From positions 186,001-250,000 of the forward strand of contig NZ_QEWP01000006.1 in assembly GCF_003121985.1 (NCBI RefSeq): a stretch of 64,000 bases of DNA. The letters are read 5' to 3'. The translations under genes were made by a program, and so were the position numbers. The notes beneath the pieces are model-generated. The model made no database searches, had not been told where the DNA came from, and saw only the letters and a list, made by a program, of their open reading frames with translations. Origin of the DNA: Marinilabilia rubra. GTDB taxonomy: Bacteria > Bacteroidota > Bacteroidia > Bacteroidales > Marinilabiliaceae. This document shows positions 8,086 through 17,930 of this stretch, in pieces; position 1 is the stretch's first letter, and each line of letters starts with the position of its first letter.

Positions 8086-9216
8086 ATGAGATATTTGTCT
8101 CTGATCATCTTTCTGATCATTTCCATACAGCTCAAAGCACAGATAAAAGCCGACGGCTACCTGGGAACAATGCCCACCTGGTATTACCTCGATCAAATGG
8201 ACGAGAATCTTTGGGAAAATGTGGTGCACAACCGCCTTAACCTGAGTTACGATTTTTCTCCCTCCCTCATAGGGGTGTTGCAGTTCCGAAACCAACTAAT
8301 CATTGGAGAAACCATAAGAGAAATTCCGGGATATGTTGCATTGATAGACTCAGACCAGGGACTGGTTGACATGACCTACAATCTGGCCACCGGAAATAAT
8401 GCTGTTTTAAACATGACCATCGACCGCCTCTGGTTGGATTTTTATCTGGGGAAACTTCAAATAAGGGCCGGCCGCCAGCGCATAAACTGGGGACAGGCCA
8501 TGGTGTGGAACCCCAATGATATATTCAACGCTTATTCATTCTTCGATTTTGACTACCCCGAACGACCCGGGATCGATGGTGTTCGCCTGCAATTATACAC
8601 AGGCATGGCCTCACAAGTGGAAGGCGTATTTAAAATAGACAACGAGCACCAAAAAACCATAGCCATGCGTTACCGTTTCAATGCCGGTCGTTACGACTGG
8701 CAGGTATTAGGCGGACGACTCAACGACAGCGACTGGACTGCCGGTCTTGGCTGGTCAGGTCATATTGGAGATGCGGGATTTTACGGGGAAGGAACGCTAC
8801 TCATCCCGGATGGTGATAATGAAAACGAAACAATTATTGCCTCCACCGGACTTGACTATACGTTCAAAAACTCGCTGCTACTGAGAAGTGAATTTCTTTA
8901 CAGCAGCAATCTCCCTAACAGCGTAGGTGGATTCACAGACTTCCTCGCCGGTCAGGCCTCAATCAGAAACCTGAGTGTCTCAAAATACAGTGTTTTTGCA
9001 ATGGCACAATATCCGATTACACCACTTTTTACCGGTTCCATGAACGCAATGGCCTTTCCCGGCACCAACGCATGGTATTTGGGGCCTTCTTTTGAATATT
9101 CCCTTAAACCCAATCTTTACTTAACAACTTTTATTAATCTGTTTTTCAATAAAAATGACACAACAGGAATATCTACTGATTTTCAGGGATTACTTAGATT
9201 GAAGTGGTTTTTTTAA
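8086..9216 (+). CDS. Predicted outer-membrane beta-barrel protein of the TetR/ABC cassette (DUF1302/porin-like)
   Basis: 376 residues with a signal peptide ending at LKAQ (residue ~19). The rest consists of alternating amphipathic strands and ends in an aromatic pair (LLRLKWFF), the usual C-terminal signal of outer-membrane barrels. The stretch [20 protein letters not shown] resembles DUF1302/alginate-export-like barrels. In other bacteria such barrels accompany LolA-like proteins and RND pumps; here the pump is an ABC transporter. It is probably the outer-membrane end of the system. Its last 23 bp overlap the convergent dxs gene. Confidence 0.75.
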   Translation: MRYLSLIIFLIISIQLKAQIKADGYLGTMPTWYYLDQMDENLWENVVHNRLNLSYDFSPSLIGVLQFRNQLIIGETIREIPGYVALIDSDQGLVDMTYNLATGNNAVLNMTIDRLWLDFYLGKLQIRAGRQRINWGQAMVWNPNDIFNAYSFFDFDYPERPGIDGVRLQLYTGMASQVEGVFKIDNEHQKTIAMRYRFNAGRYDWQVLGGRLNDSDWTAGLGWSGHIGDAGFYGEGTLLIPDGDNENETIIASTGLDYTFKNSLLLRSEFLYSSNLPNSVGGFTDFLAGQASIRNLSVSKYSVFAMAQYPITPLFTGSMNAMAFPGTNAWYLGPSFEYSLKPNLYLTTFINLFFNKNDTTGISTDFQGLLRLKWFF

Positions 9217-11119
9217 AGGAAAGAATATTGCGAGCGGCCTTCCTGATTCCCTCCATGTCGTATCCACAATCCCGGGCCAATTCAACCTGAGTGCCCTGAT
9301 CAATAAATTTATCAGGAATACCAAGCCGCTTGATGGTGGCTGAATAGCTATTCTCAGACATAAATTCAATCACGGCAGACCCCAGCCCGCCAACAATCGT
9401 TCCGTCCTCTATGGTTATTATTTTCTGATACTTAGAAAACACTTTATGAAGTAATGCTTCATCCAATGGCTTGACAAACCGCATGTCGCAATGACCGGCT
9501 GAAATACCCTCCTCTTTTAACTGATCAACAATTCGTTGCACCTTAGTACCTATTGGACCGATGGTGAGAAATACCAAATTTTCACCAACTGACAATTCGC
9601 GCCCCTTGCCAACTTCAATAGCTTCAAACGGAGATTTCCAGTCCACCTGCGTACCGGTGCCCCGTGGGTAACGAATAGAAAATGGTCCCATATCAGGTAA
9701 CTGAGCGGTATACATGAGATTTCGCAATTCATACTCATCCATAGGAGAAGATACCACCATATTGGGCACACAACGAAAGAAGGCCAGGTCATAAGCTCCA
9801 TGGTGTGTGGGCCCATCTGCACCCACCAGTCCACCCCTATCGAGGCAGAAGACAACATTGAGCTTCTGCAAAGCCACATCATGAATCACCTGATCGAAAG
9901 CACGCTGCATAAATGAGGAATAAATATTGCAAAAAGGCACCATCCCGGAGATTGCCAATCCTGCTGAAAAGGTTACAGCATGTTGTTCTGCAATACCTAC
10001 ATCAAAAGCCCGGTCGGGCATTTTCTGCATCATCAGGTTCAGACTGCACCCGGTAGGCATGGCGGGCGTAATACCGACTATCTTTTCATTTTCTTCAGCA
10101 AGCTCTATTATACTGTGCCCAAAAACATCCTGAAATTTAGGTGGCTTCGGAATATTGGAAGCTGCTTCCAGAAATCGGCCTGTTTTGGGATCAAACTTAC
10201 CCCCGGTGGCGTGCCAGGCTGTTTGATTCTCTTCAGCCAGCTTAAATCCTTTTCCTTTTTTAGTAATGATATGCAAAACCTTAGGACCACTTATCTCTTT
10301 CAAATCCTTAAGCACATTCGAAAGCCGCTCAACATCGTGTCCGTCAACCGGTCCAAAATAGCGAATTTTTAGCCCTTCAAAGATATTGGTCTGTCGAGTA
10401 AGCAGCGTTTTGATACTGTTGTTGATCTTAATGATCATATCCCGTGAGCGAGGTCCGCCAATATTAAATTTCTGAAGCGCTTTAAAAACCTCTTTCCGAA
10501 GTTTATTATAAGTATGGCTGGTTGCAATATCTACCAAATACTCACTGAATCCCCCTACATTGGGATCAATGGCCATATTATTATCATTCAATACGATCAG
10601 CACATTGGCCTTACTGGCAGCCAGGTTATTCAATCCCTCAAAAGCCAGTCCTGCAGTCATGGCTCCGTCACCAATCACAGCAACTGTTTGTTTGTCTTTT
10701 TCCCCTTTCTGGCGCGCTGCAACTGCCATCCCCAGTGCCGCAGAAATGGATGTAGAGGAGTGGCCTACCCCAAAAGCATCATATTCACTTTCAAAGATAT
10801 TGGGAAAACCACTAAGGCCTTTATATTTACGGTTGGTGTGAAAATCATCCCTTCGGCCTGTCAGTATCTTATGACCATAAGCCTGATGCCCCACGTCCCA
10901 GATAATTTTGTCGCTGGGGGTATTAAACACATAATGAAGGGCCACCGTAAGTTCAACTACGCCCAGACTGGCGCCGAAATGCCCCGGATTACAGGACACA
11001 GCATCAATGATATAATCCCGCAATTCGGCACAGACCTTAATCAGGTCTTTCTGCGGCAACTTGCGCAGATCGGCAGGACTATTGATGTTTTTTAAAATTT
11101 CTTTAGCGGCCTCTTCCAT
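9194..11119 (-). CDS. dxs: 1-deoxy-D-xylulose-5-phosphate synthase
   Basis: 641 residues, full length. It condenses pyruvate and glyceraldehyde 3-phosphate into DXP with thiamine diphosphate, the first step of the MEP isoprenoid pathway. Visible signatures: [21 protein letters not shown] and [16 protein letters not shown] at the N-terminus, the TPP/Mg motif [16 protein letters not shown]...NDNNMAI, the transketolase pyrimidine domain ([35 protein letters not shown]) and a C-terminal domain with [14 protein letters not shown]. It is monocistronic by appearance, with a TAnnTTTG box 44 bp upstream. The 3' end overlaps the convergent barrel gene by 23 bp. Confidence 0.98.
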   Translation of the reverse strand: MEEAAKEILKNINSPADLRKLPQKDLIKVCAELRDYIIDAVSCNPGHFGASLGVVELTVALHYVFNTPSDKIIWDVGHQAYGHKILTGRRDDFHTNRKYKGLSGFPNIFESEYDAFGVGHSSTSISAALGMAVAARQKGEKDKQTVAVIGDGAMTAGLAFEGLNNLAASKANVLIVLNDNNMAIDPNVGGFSEYLVDIATSHTYNKLRKEVFKALQKFNIGGPRSRDMIIKINNSIKTLLTRQTNIFEGLKIRYFGPVDGHDVERLSNVLKDLKEISGPKVLHIITKKGKGFKLAEENQTAWHATGGKFDPKTGRFLEAASNIPKPPKFQDVFGHSIIELAEENEKIVGITPAMPTGCSLNLMMQKMPDRAFDVGIAEQHAVTFSAGLAISGMVPFCNIYSSFMQRAFDQVIHDVALQKLNVVFCLDRGGLVGADGPTHHGAYDLAFFRCVPNMVVSSPMDEYELRNLMYTAQLPDMGPFSIRYPRGTGTQVDWKSPFEAIEVGKGRELSVGENLVFLTIGPIGTKVQRIVDQLKEEGISAGHCDMRFVKPLDEALLHKVFSKYQKIITIEDGTIVGGLGSAVIEFMSENSYSATIKRLGIPDKFIDQGTQVELARDCGYDMEGIRKAARNILSFKKTTSI

Positions 11120-11162
11120 TCCCGTTGTTCTGTTTTTAGGATCTCAGAATGTAATTTAGATG

Positions 11163-11170
11163 CAAAGATA
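11163..11170 (-). promoter_or_regulatory. Putative -7 box of dxs
   Basis: TATCTTTG on the minus strand fits the Bacteroidota TAnnTTTG box and would start transcription about 35-40 nt before the dxs ATG. No convincing -33 element was found at the expected distance. Confidence 0.35.
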
Positions 11171-11431
11171 AAAGAATGTTAATATTTTAGGTATGATCTA
11201 TCACCGGGGTTTTTATATTTGTTGGCAGGAAAATAGAATAACCAGACAAACATATCGTAATTATCTATTTAAAATTATATTTTTGAACAGAGATGCCCAA
11301 ATCTGAGTGATGGGAATTTCATGCCGGAATGTAATGTTGTTCGACCGGTTTTTTTGAATAAAAACTTAGGCCGGCGTTTGCAATCCGTACAATAAATCCC
11401 GGGACATCCCTGTTAATTTATATAGTATTAA

Positions 11432-11495
11432 TCTTTCAATAGATCGTTAGATTTTTAGATACCTGCCTGACGGCAGGCAGGTTAGATTTAAGACA
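11432..11495 (+). repeat. Dispersed palindromic repeat, family P1, copy 1
   Basis: The core is CCTGCCTG-ACGG-CAGGCAGG, preceded by TTTAGATA and CAATAGATCGTTAGA. The same ~60-bp block occurs in the opposite orientation at 27021-27082, and a diverged relative is at 46777-46886. The rest of the 561-bp gap between dxs and the OmpA gene (11120-11680) is AT-rich and shows no gene or RNA that I recognise. Confidence 0.7.
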
Positions 11496-11680
11496 GATCA
11501 TAACCAATTAACAATCCGAGCGTTAATTTGAAAGGCCATCGATCTGTAAACAACTAATTCAAAGCCCATTGCAAAAAGTACAACGGACTATTAAATCTAT
11601 AGCATCATAAAAAAAGCGCTTATTAAAATACATCCATCGGACAGGAAACTGTAAGTGCCAAAAAAGAAAATTTTATCCTT

Positions 11681-12721
11681 ATGAAGACAGTAAAATACAT
11701 CGGAATCCTGATCACTGCCAGCACATTATTTTTTTCATGTGTACCTCTTAACCAATTTAGGGAATTGGAAGAAGCCAATACTGAATTGTCTGACAAAGTA
11801 GATAATCTTTCGAGTGAAAAAGAACTCCTTGAAGGCCGCAATGAAGAATTAAAAGAACTGGCGGACCGCCTGAAAAAGCAAGTGGCCGAATTAACGGCTG
11901 ACACACTTAAGAAAGGACGGGAAGTCCGAGGTTGTCGCAATGACCTTCAGAAGCTAAGGACCGAATATGAAGATCTTTTAACACAACTTAGGAACCAGAC
12001 AGGTGCGGGAGACTCTGAGGAATTGCTGAATTATCTTCAAAAACTGCAGGAAGATTTGCAGGCTCGTGAAGATGCACTCATTGCTTCAGAACGAGACCTT
12101 GATGCCAGAGAAAAAGAGCTTCAGGAAGCAATGGCCAAACTCGCAGCAGCGCAAAAAGAACTGGAAACTGCACAAGCAGAGCTGGCCGCCCAAAACCAAC
12201 GACTGCTGGAACTGGAGCAGGCCCTTGCACGCAAGGACAGTGCCAGCAACGCCCTGAGACAAGCCATCGCAGACGCGCTTACAGGCTTTGACCAAAGTCA
12301 GTTGAAGGTACACATCAAAAACGGTAAAGTATATGTTTCAATGGAAGAGAAATTACTTTTTGGATCAGGAAGTTATCAGGTAAGCGCCGAAGGAGCCTCA
12401 GCCATAAGGCAAGTGGCAAATGTTTTGGGCAACAAAAAAGACATTAATATCATGATTGAAGGACATACTGACCCTGTACCATACAGCAGCGGAAAATTAC
12501 TTGACAACTGGGACCTCAGTGTAAAACGTGCAACTTCAGTCACACGAATTTTACTGGAAAATAGTGCCATCGATCCTTCCCGCGTAATCGCTGCCGGCCG
12601 CGGATCACACGTGCCTTTGGTATCAAATGACACCCCCGAAGGAAAACGAAAAAACCGTCGTACTGAGATCATCCTGACGCCTCGCCTGGATCAAATCCTG
12701 GATATACTGGAGACCAACTAA
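11681..12721 (+). CDS. OmpA-family lipoprotein with coiled-coil linker
   Basis: 346 residues. The signal sequence ends in a lipobox (LFFSC, Cys ~20), so it is a lipoprotein. Residues ~25-195 are a long charged coiled coil (repeated heptads of E, K, L and A). Residues ~215-340 form an OmpA-like peptidoglycan-binding domain: LLFGSGSYQVSAEG, IMIEGHTDPVPY, NWDLSVKRATSV, RVIAAGRGSHVPL and KRKNRRTEIIL, including the Asp/Arg pair that holds diaminopimelate. It probably spans from the outer membrane to the cell wall. No co-transcribed neighbour is evident. Confidence 0.93.
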   Translation: MKTVKYIGILITASTLFFSCVPLNQFRELEEANTELSDKVDNLSSEKELLEGRNEELKELADRLKKQVAELTADTLKKGREVRGCRNDLQKLRTEYEDLLTQLRNQTGAGDSEELLNYLQKLQEDLQAREDALIASERDLDAREKELQEAMAKLAAAQKELETAQAELAAQNQRLLELEQALARKDSASNALRQAIADALTGFDQSQLKVHIKNGKVYVSMEEKLLFGSGSYQVSAEGASAIRQVANVLGNKKDINIMIEGHTDPVPYSSGKLLDNWDLSVKRATSVTRILLENSAIDPSRVIAAGRGSHVPLVSNDTPEGKRKNRRTEIILTPRLDQILDILETN

Positions 12722-12775
12722 AAATGCTTTTATACGTTTAGGATCGCAACAGAAACTAATAAGAATAATGGTACA

Positions 12776-12902
12776 GGGTGCCTCAAAAGTATATAACCCC
12801 AAATTTTTGTCATGTTGAGCCTAGTCGAAACATCTGTTTTTCAAATGAAAAGATTCTTCGACAAGCTCAGAATGACATCAAAATTGGACTTTTGAGACAA
12901 CC
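12776..12902. repeat. Dispersed element with terminal inverted repeats, family P2, copy 1
   Basis: 127 bp bounded by GGGTGCCTCAAAAGT and its near-inverse ACTTTTGAGACAACC. Inside is a second inverted pair (GTCATGTTGAGC with GCTCAGAATGAC; TCGAAACATCT with AGATTCTTCGA), so the whole element can fold into one hairpin. A second copy lies at 53614-53744. It carries no coding capacity. Confidence 0.8.
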
Positions 12903-12987
12903 GCTTTTTAATTCGAATATTCCCTGAAATAGAAATGCTCTGATGTATATCGATTAAAGTATGTCAAAACAAAATTAACAAAACCTT

Positions 12988-14016
12988 ATGTGGTTCAACG
13001 TTTCAGCAATATTTGTCAACTTATGTCTCTACTCAAGAACATTTACCTTTAGGCGCCTTTTTAACCTGCTGAAACTGGGATGTGGCTTTTCCCTTTCCAG
13101 GATACATAAAAAGCCTGTCTGCATTGGCCGCCCCTACGCCTTGTCAATGGAACCATCAGGCAATTGCCAACTAAAATGCCCGGAATGCCCAACCGGTGCA
13201 GCCATTCTTTCCAGATCAAAAGGACTCCTGGGCATACCTGTATTTGAAAAAACCATTAATGAAACAGCCGATTACCTGATTCATCTAAACTTATACTTTC
13301 AGGGAGAGCCTTTGATGCATCCAAAGCTTTCTGAACTTGTAAAAATCGCCAATAATGCAAAAATATACACTGTCATCAGCACCAATGGCTTATTACTGGG
13401 TAAAAGGACCTGCAAAAAACTCATTGAGGCAGGTCTATCCCAAATAACCGTCTCTCTTGACGGATATTCCCAGCCGGTTTATGAGACTTACCGAAAAGGC
13501 GGACATGTTGAAGACGTTAAGAAAGGCATTTTAAACTTAATTGAAGCCCGATCAAACAGCGAGCAACGCAATCCCCTTATCGTTGTCCAATCCCTCGCAT
13601 TTGAGCATAACATCCCCGAAATCCCGGAAATAAAAAACTGGTGCAAACAAGCAGGTGTAGATAAACTGGAAATAAAATCTGTCCAAATCAATGACTTTGG
13701 GGATGGATCCGTGAAACCATGGGAAGGAAATTCCAGATATGAAAAAGACCGGGATGGCTCCACCGTTTTGAAAGGCAAAAGCTACAACCATTGCTGGCGT
13801 CACTGGAGCAGTGCAGTGATCAGCTGGAATGGAGACGTGGCTCCCTGCTGCTACGATAAAGACATCGAATACAATATGGGCAACACTTCAACTATTGATT
13901 TTAATAAAATTTGGAAACATCAGAATTACAATAATTTCAGACATCGGATATTATACCAACGTGCCAAAATTAAAATGTGCCAAAACTGCCCGGAGGGGCG
14001 AAACTGGCTTATGTAA
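12988..14016 (+). CDS. Radical SAM protein with SPASM-type C-terminus
   Basis: 342 residues. The radical SAM motif is C60-x3-C64-x2-C67 (MEPSGNCQLKCPECPTG), followed by the GE-like strand LYFQGEPLMHP and barrel strands VISTNGLLL and QITVSLDGYSQPVYETYR. The C-terminal ~90 residues hold extra cysteines (CWRHW; APCCYD; CQNCPEG), as in SPASM domains that bind auxiliary Fe-S clusters. Such proteins modify peptides, cofactors or sugars. No substrate peptide gene was found nearby, so the reaction remains unknown. The N-terminal ~50 residues before the motif are as long as in related proteins, which supports the start at 12988. Confidence 0.9.
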   Translation: MWFNVSAIFVNLCLYSRTFTFRRLFNLLKLGCGFSLSRIHKKPVCIGRPYALSMEPSGNCQLKCPECPTGAAILSRSKGLLGIPVFEKTINETADYLIHLNLYFQGEPLMHPKLSELVKIANNAKIYTVISTNGLLLGKRTCKKLIEAGLSQITVSLDGYSQPVYETYRKGGHVEDVKKGILNLIEARSNSEQRNPLIVVQSLAFEHNIPEIPEIKNWCKQAGVDKLEIKSVQINDFGDGSVKPWEGNSRYEKDRDGSTVLKGKSYNHCWRHWSSAVISWNGDVAPCCYDKDIEYNMGNTSTIDFNKIWKHQNYNNFRHRILYQRAKIKMCQNCPEGRNWLM

Positions 14017-14025
14017 AAACAGATG

Positions 14026-14050
14026 AAACGCAAAGACGCCGTGACGCAGT
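14026..14050 (+). repeat. Short dispersed repeat, family P4, copy 1
   Basis: AAACGCAAAGACGC followed by GTGACGCAG. The same block occurs inverted at 16034-16057 and directly at 31579-31604, always just outside coding sequence. Confidence 0.6.
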
Positions 14051-14149
14051 TGTTTATTAGAAAGAGTTCTTTCTAATTTAAAATCAGAGAAAGTTACACT
14101 GAAACTTCAGGCCCGTTCTCTTTGCCCCATGCTCCATGCCCTTTGCTCC

Positions 14150-15748
14150 TCACCCTCCAAGCTTAATGGTATCCGGATAATCGCTGTTGTAATGCAAGCC
14201 CCGGCTCTCCTTGCGTTGACGCGCCATTTTTATGATCAGATAGCCGGTTTGTATGGTATTGCGAAGCTCACATAACTTTTGAGAAACGGTGGAGCGCTGA
14301 TAAAGATCTTCGGTTTCGTGGTAAATAATTTCCAGGCGATCAAGTGCCCGTTTCAGTCGCAGGTTGGAGCGAACAATCCCCACATAATAGCTCATAATTT
14401 GTTCAATCTCTTTCTGACTTTGAGTAATCAGTACCATCTCCTCGGGATGTGAGGTTCCTTCATCATTCCATTCAGGCACTTTGTTCTGAAAAGTATAGGC
14501 TTTTACTGCCCCCGCGGCATCTTTGGCGGCAGAATCGGCATAAACAATACCTTCCAGCAGAGAATTTGAAGCCAATCGATTGGCACCATGCAGACCGGTA
14601 CAACTGCATTCACCGGCTGCGTACAATCGTCCTATGGAGGTTCGTCCCGCTTCATCTACCTTGATTCCGCCACAGGAGAAGTGAGCAGCCGGAACCACCG
14701 GAATGTAATCTTTGGAAATATCTATCCCCAAAGACAGACACTTCTCATATATTGCCGGGTAGTGTTCAATAATTTCTTCTTTGGGCTTATGGGTCACATC
14801 CAGATAGACATAATCGTCACCGGTTGTTTTTAACTCATTATCTATGGCACGAGCTACAATATCGCGGGGTGCCAGACATTCCCGCTCATCGTATTTATGC
14901 ATGAATTTCTGGCCGTCACGGCGCTTCAGAATACCTCCAAACCCTCGCATGGCCTCAGTAATCAGGAACGAAGGACGTTCCTTTGGATTATACAAAGAGG
15001 TGGGATGAAACTGGATAAACTCCATATTATCCACAATACCCTTGGCACGGTATACCATCGCAATGCCATCCCCGGTAGCAATCACCGGATTGGTAGTCGT
15101 TTGGTAAACACTGCCCACACCACCTGTTGCCATCATGGTTACTTTGGAGAGAATGGCCTCGACCGAATTGGTCCGGCGATTGAGTACATAGGCACCATAG
15201 CATTCTATGTCACGTCGCCAACGGTGCACCAATTCGCCCAAATGGTGTTGGGTAATAATTTCCACCGCAAAGTGGTCTTCAAGCACTTCAATTTCTGGAT
15301 GCTGTCGAACTGCTTCAATCAGACCTCTCTGAATCTCATAACCCGTTTGATCTTTATGATGCAAAATGCGGTTTTCGGAGTGTCCACCTTCTCGGTGCAA
15401 GTCAAATTTGCCTTCCTTGTCTTTATCAAATCGAACACCCCAATTAACCAGCTCTTTAATCTCCTTTGGGGCTTCTTCCACCACTTTCCTAACGACTTTT
15501 TCGTCACATATCCCTGCTCCCGCAGTCAATGTATCCTGAACATGCTTCTCAAAATTGTCGGGTGCATAAGTAACCGAGGAAATGCCACCCTGGGCATATG
15601 ACGTATTGGTTTCATCCAGCTTGGTTTTGCTGATGATGCACACTTTGCCTTTGTCTGCCACTTTTAGGGCAAAACTCAGTCCGGCCATACCGGAACCGAT
15701 TACCAGAAAATCAACTTTCTTTTGTTTGGAGGTATCTGCTTTTCTCAT
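14150..15748 (-). CDS. nadB: L-aspartate oxidase
   Basis: 532 residues, the usual length. It oxidises L-aspartate to iminoaspartate with FAD, the first step of de novo NAD synthesis. The Rossmann FAD motif is VIGSGMAGLSFALKV (residues ~16-30). NTSYAQGGISSV, HREGGHSENRILHH, FIQFHPTSLY, HFSCGGIKVDEAGRTSI and GLHGANRLASNSLLEG are conserved in the fumarate reductase/aspartate oxidase family. The ending with GLHYNSDYP is also typical. nadA and nadC are not in this window. A TAnnTTTG box lies 24 bp upstream. Confidence 0.97.
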   Translation of the reverse strand: MRKADTSKQKKVDFLVIGSGMAGLSFALKVADKGKVCIISKTKLDETNTSYAQGGISSVTYAPDNFEKHVQDTLTAGAGICDEKVVRKVVEEAPKEIKELVNWGVRFDKDKEGKFDLHREGGHSENRILHHKDQTGYEIQRGLIEAVRQHPEIEVLEDHFAVEIITQHHLGELVHRWRRDIECYGAYVLNRRTNSVEAILSKVTMMATGGVGSVYQTTTNPVIATGDGIAMVYRAKGIVDNMEFIQFHPTSLYNPKERPSFLITEAMRGFGGILKRRDGQKFMHKYDERECLAPRDIVARAIDNELKTTGDDYVYLDVTHKPKEEIIEHYPAIYEKCLSLGIDISKDYIPVVPAAHFSCGGIKVDEAGRTSIGRLYAAGECSCTGLHGANRLASNSLLEGIVYADSAAKDAAGAVKAYTFQNKVPEWNDEGTSHPEEMVLITQSQKEIEQIMSYYVGIVRSNLRLKRALDRLEIIYHETEDLYQRSTVSQKLCELRNTIQTGYLIIKMARQRKESRGLHYNSDYPDTIKLGG

Positions 15749-15771
15749 AAACCACGGGGTTTTGATACAGA

Positions 15772-15779
15772 CAAATTTA
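15772..15779 (-). promoter_or_regulatory. Putative -7 box of nadB
   Basis: TAAATTTG on the minus strand matches TAnnTTTG, 24 bp before the nadB ATG. No clear -33 element was found. The rest of the gap up to 16064 holds only the glyS terminator and a short repeat. Confidence 0.4.
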
Positions 15780-15972
15780 CAACTTTAGATTGAATTCGGC
15801 CCTTAAGGGCAGATTAAACGTATATATGTCTGGGTGGTTTTACGCCGGTGTCGTTTTTTTTTGTTTTACCACAGAGAACGCGGAGATGGTCGAAGGGAGC
15901 TTAAAAATCAATTCTATGGTAAAAATTCCTTACATCCGAAGCAAGGTGACTCTCCCCATTAATAAAACAAAA

Positions 15973-15993
15973 AACCCGGCAAAAAGCCGGGTT
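15973..15993 (-). terminator. Rho-independent terminator of glyS
   Basis: A perfect 8-bp stem (AACCCGGC/GCCGGGTT) with a 5-nt loop is followed on the minus strand by TTTTGTTTTATT. It lies ~70 bp after the glyS stop codon and before nadB. Confidence 0.85.
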
Positions 15994-16033
15994 CATCTAT
16001 ATCTCAAAAAGATCTAATTCTCCAACCGCAACT

Positions 16034-16057
16034 CCGCGTCACTGCGTCTTTGCGCTT
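16034..16057 (-). repeat. Short dispersed repeat, family P4, copy 2
   Basis: On the minus strand it reads AAGCGCAAAGACGC followed by AGTGACGCGG, matching the copies at 14026 and 31579. It sits between the glyS stop codon and its terminator. Confidence 0.55.
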
Positions 16058-16064
16058 AAAAAAA

Positions 16065-17618
16065 TTATACCAAAGTTTTAAGTAATTCCTTCATACTTAC
16101 TCTATTTGTGATTATTCCGTAAAGATCCGAAATCTTCACACGCTCCTGTTCCATGCTATCCCGGTAACGAATTGTCACTGTATCATCCTCCATGGTTTGG
16201 TGATCAATGGTAATACAGAAAGGAGTACCAATCGCATCCTGACGGCGGTAACGCTTACCAATGGAATCTTTTTCTTCATAACGACAGTTAAAGTCAAACT
16301 TGAATTGATCCATTATTTCAAGCGCTTTTTCAGGAAGTCCGTCTTTACGAACCAATGGCAATACAGCCAGTTTTACAGGAGCCAAAACAGATGGCAATTT
16401 CAACACAACGCGTGATTCGGTTTTACCGTCTTTTCCTGCAACTTCTTCTTCAGTGTAGGCTCCGGCCAAAATACTAAGAAACATGCGGTCAACGCCAATG
16501 GAAGTCTCAATGACATAAGGAACATAGCTTTTATTTAGCTCGGGATCGAAATACTGCATCTTTTTACCGGAAAATTCCTGATGCTGAGACAAGTCGAAAT
16601 CGGTACGAGAATGGATGCCCTCCACTTCCTTAAATCCGAAAGGCATTTCGAATTCTACATCAGTGGCAGCATTGGCATAATGGGCCAGTTTGTCGTGGTC
16701 GTGGAAACGGTATTTCTCTTCGCCCATTCCCATGGCTTTATGCCACTTCATGCGCATCTCTTTCCAATACTCGAACCATTTCATCTCTTCTCCGGGGCGC
16801 ACAAAGAATTGCATCTCCATCTGTTCAAACTCACGCATGCGGAAAATGAACTGGCGGGCCACAATCTCGTTGCGAAAAGCTTTGCCAATCTGGGCAATCC
16901 CAAAAGGAAGCTTCATGCGGCCGGTTTTCTGAACATTCAGGAAGTTAACAAAAATACCCTGCGCAGTTTCGGGGCGAAGGAAAATTTTTGAAGCCCCCTC
17001 CGCAGTAGATCCCATCTCAGTGGCAAACATCAGATTGAACTGACGTACATCTGTCCAGTTTTTAGAACCAGACAACGGACAAGCCACTTCATAATCCACA
17101 ATAATCTGGCGCAATTCCTCAAGGTCATTGTCGTTCAACGCTTTCACAAAACGCCCGTGAACCTCATCGAGTTTGGCCTGATTAGCTTTCACCCGGGGAT
17201 TGGTCTCACGGAACTGGAGTTCATCAAAATCATCACCAAACTTCTTACTGGCCTTATCAATCTCCTTTTGTATTTTCCCTTCATACTTGGCCATCAGATC
17301 TTCGATGAGCACATCGGCCCGGTAACGTTTCTTACTGTCTTTATTATCGATCAAAGGATCGTTAAAAGCATCAACGTGCCCGGAGGCCTTCCAGGTAGTA
17401 GGGTGCATAAAAATGGCAGAATCCAGTCCTACCACATTTTCGTGGAGCAGAACCATAGAGTCCCACCAATATTTTTTGATGTTGTTTTTGAGTTCAACGC
17501 CATTCTGCCCGTAGTCGTAAACGGCACCTAGTCCGTCATAAATCTCGCTCGACTGAAATACAAACCCATATTCTTTACAATGGGCTACCAATTTTTTAAA
17601 CACGTCTTCCTGGGCCAT
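16065..17618 (-). CDS. glyS: Glycyl-tRNA synthetase (single-chain alpha2 type)
   Basis: 517 residues. It charges tRNA-Gly with glycine. This is the homodimeric class II enzyme and not the alpha2beta2 form: FVFQSSEIYDGLGAVYDYGQ at the N-terminus, FNLMFATEMG and FLRPETAQGIFVNFLNV (motif 2 region), GKAFRNEIVARQFIFRMREF, and motif 3 with IETSIGVDRMFLSIL. The C-terminal anticodon-binding domain starts at ~410 (VLPLVRKDG) and ends with the IRYRDSMEQERVKI strand. A -7 box lies 55 bp upstream and a strong terminator downstream, so it appears monocistronic. Confidence 0.98.
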   Translation of the reverse strand: MAQEDVFKKLVAHCKEYGFVFQSSEIYDGLGAVYDYGQNGVELKNNIKKYWWDSMVLLHENVVGLDSAIFMHPTTWKASGHVDAFNDPLIDNKDSKKRYRADVLIEDLMAKYEGKIQKEIDKASKKFGDDFDELQFRETNPRVKANQAKLDEVHGRFVKALNDNDLEELRQIIVDYEVACPLSGSKNWTDVRQFNLMFATEMGSTAEGASKIFLRPETAQGIFVNFLNVQKTGRMKLPFGIAQIGKAFRNEIVARQFIFRMREFEQMEMQFFVRPGEEMKWFEYWKEMRMKWHKAMGMGEEKYRFHDHDKLAHYANAATDVEFEMPFGFKEVEGIHSRTDFDLSQHQEFSGKKMQYFDPELNKSYVPYVIETSIGVDRMFLSILAGAYTEEEVAGKDGKTESRVVLKLPSVLAPVKLAVLPLVRKDGLPEKALEIMDQFKFDFNCRYEEKDSIGKRYRRQDAIGTPFCITIDHQTMEDDTVTIRYRDSMEQERVKISDLYGIITNRVSMKELLKTLV

Positions 17619-17672
17619 ACAATTAAATTTTATCTGTTTTATTTATTTTTATTCTCTTCTGTGTAAGGAGCA

Positions 17673-17680
17673 CAAAAATA
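17673..17680 (-). promoter_or_regulatory. Putative -7 box of glyS
   Basis: TATTTTTG on the minus strand fits TAnnTTTG, giving a ~50-nt leader before the glyS ATG. The rest of the ~312-bp gap to 17930 is AT-rich, and I see no gene in it. Confidence 0.4.
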
Positions 17681-17930
17681 AGGGAAAAAATGCTTACAGC
17701 GAATTATTTCCGAAAATCAATTTTAGCAGGAAAACTCATTTGCCCATTATTCATTTAGCTCTAACTTGTCTCTCATCCATCGGAATCAGGAATTAAAGGA
17801 CTTTTATTAAGCAATACCTCTAAATAACAGATATTTATAACGGAGAATGTACCCGTTGATGAATTAAAAAACCCGCCACTAGAAAAGCAACGGGAATACT
17901 CTGTTAGAAGGAGTAGAAGTAATTGAAAAA

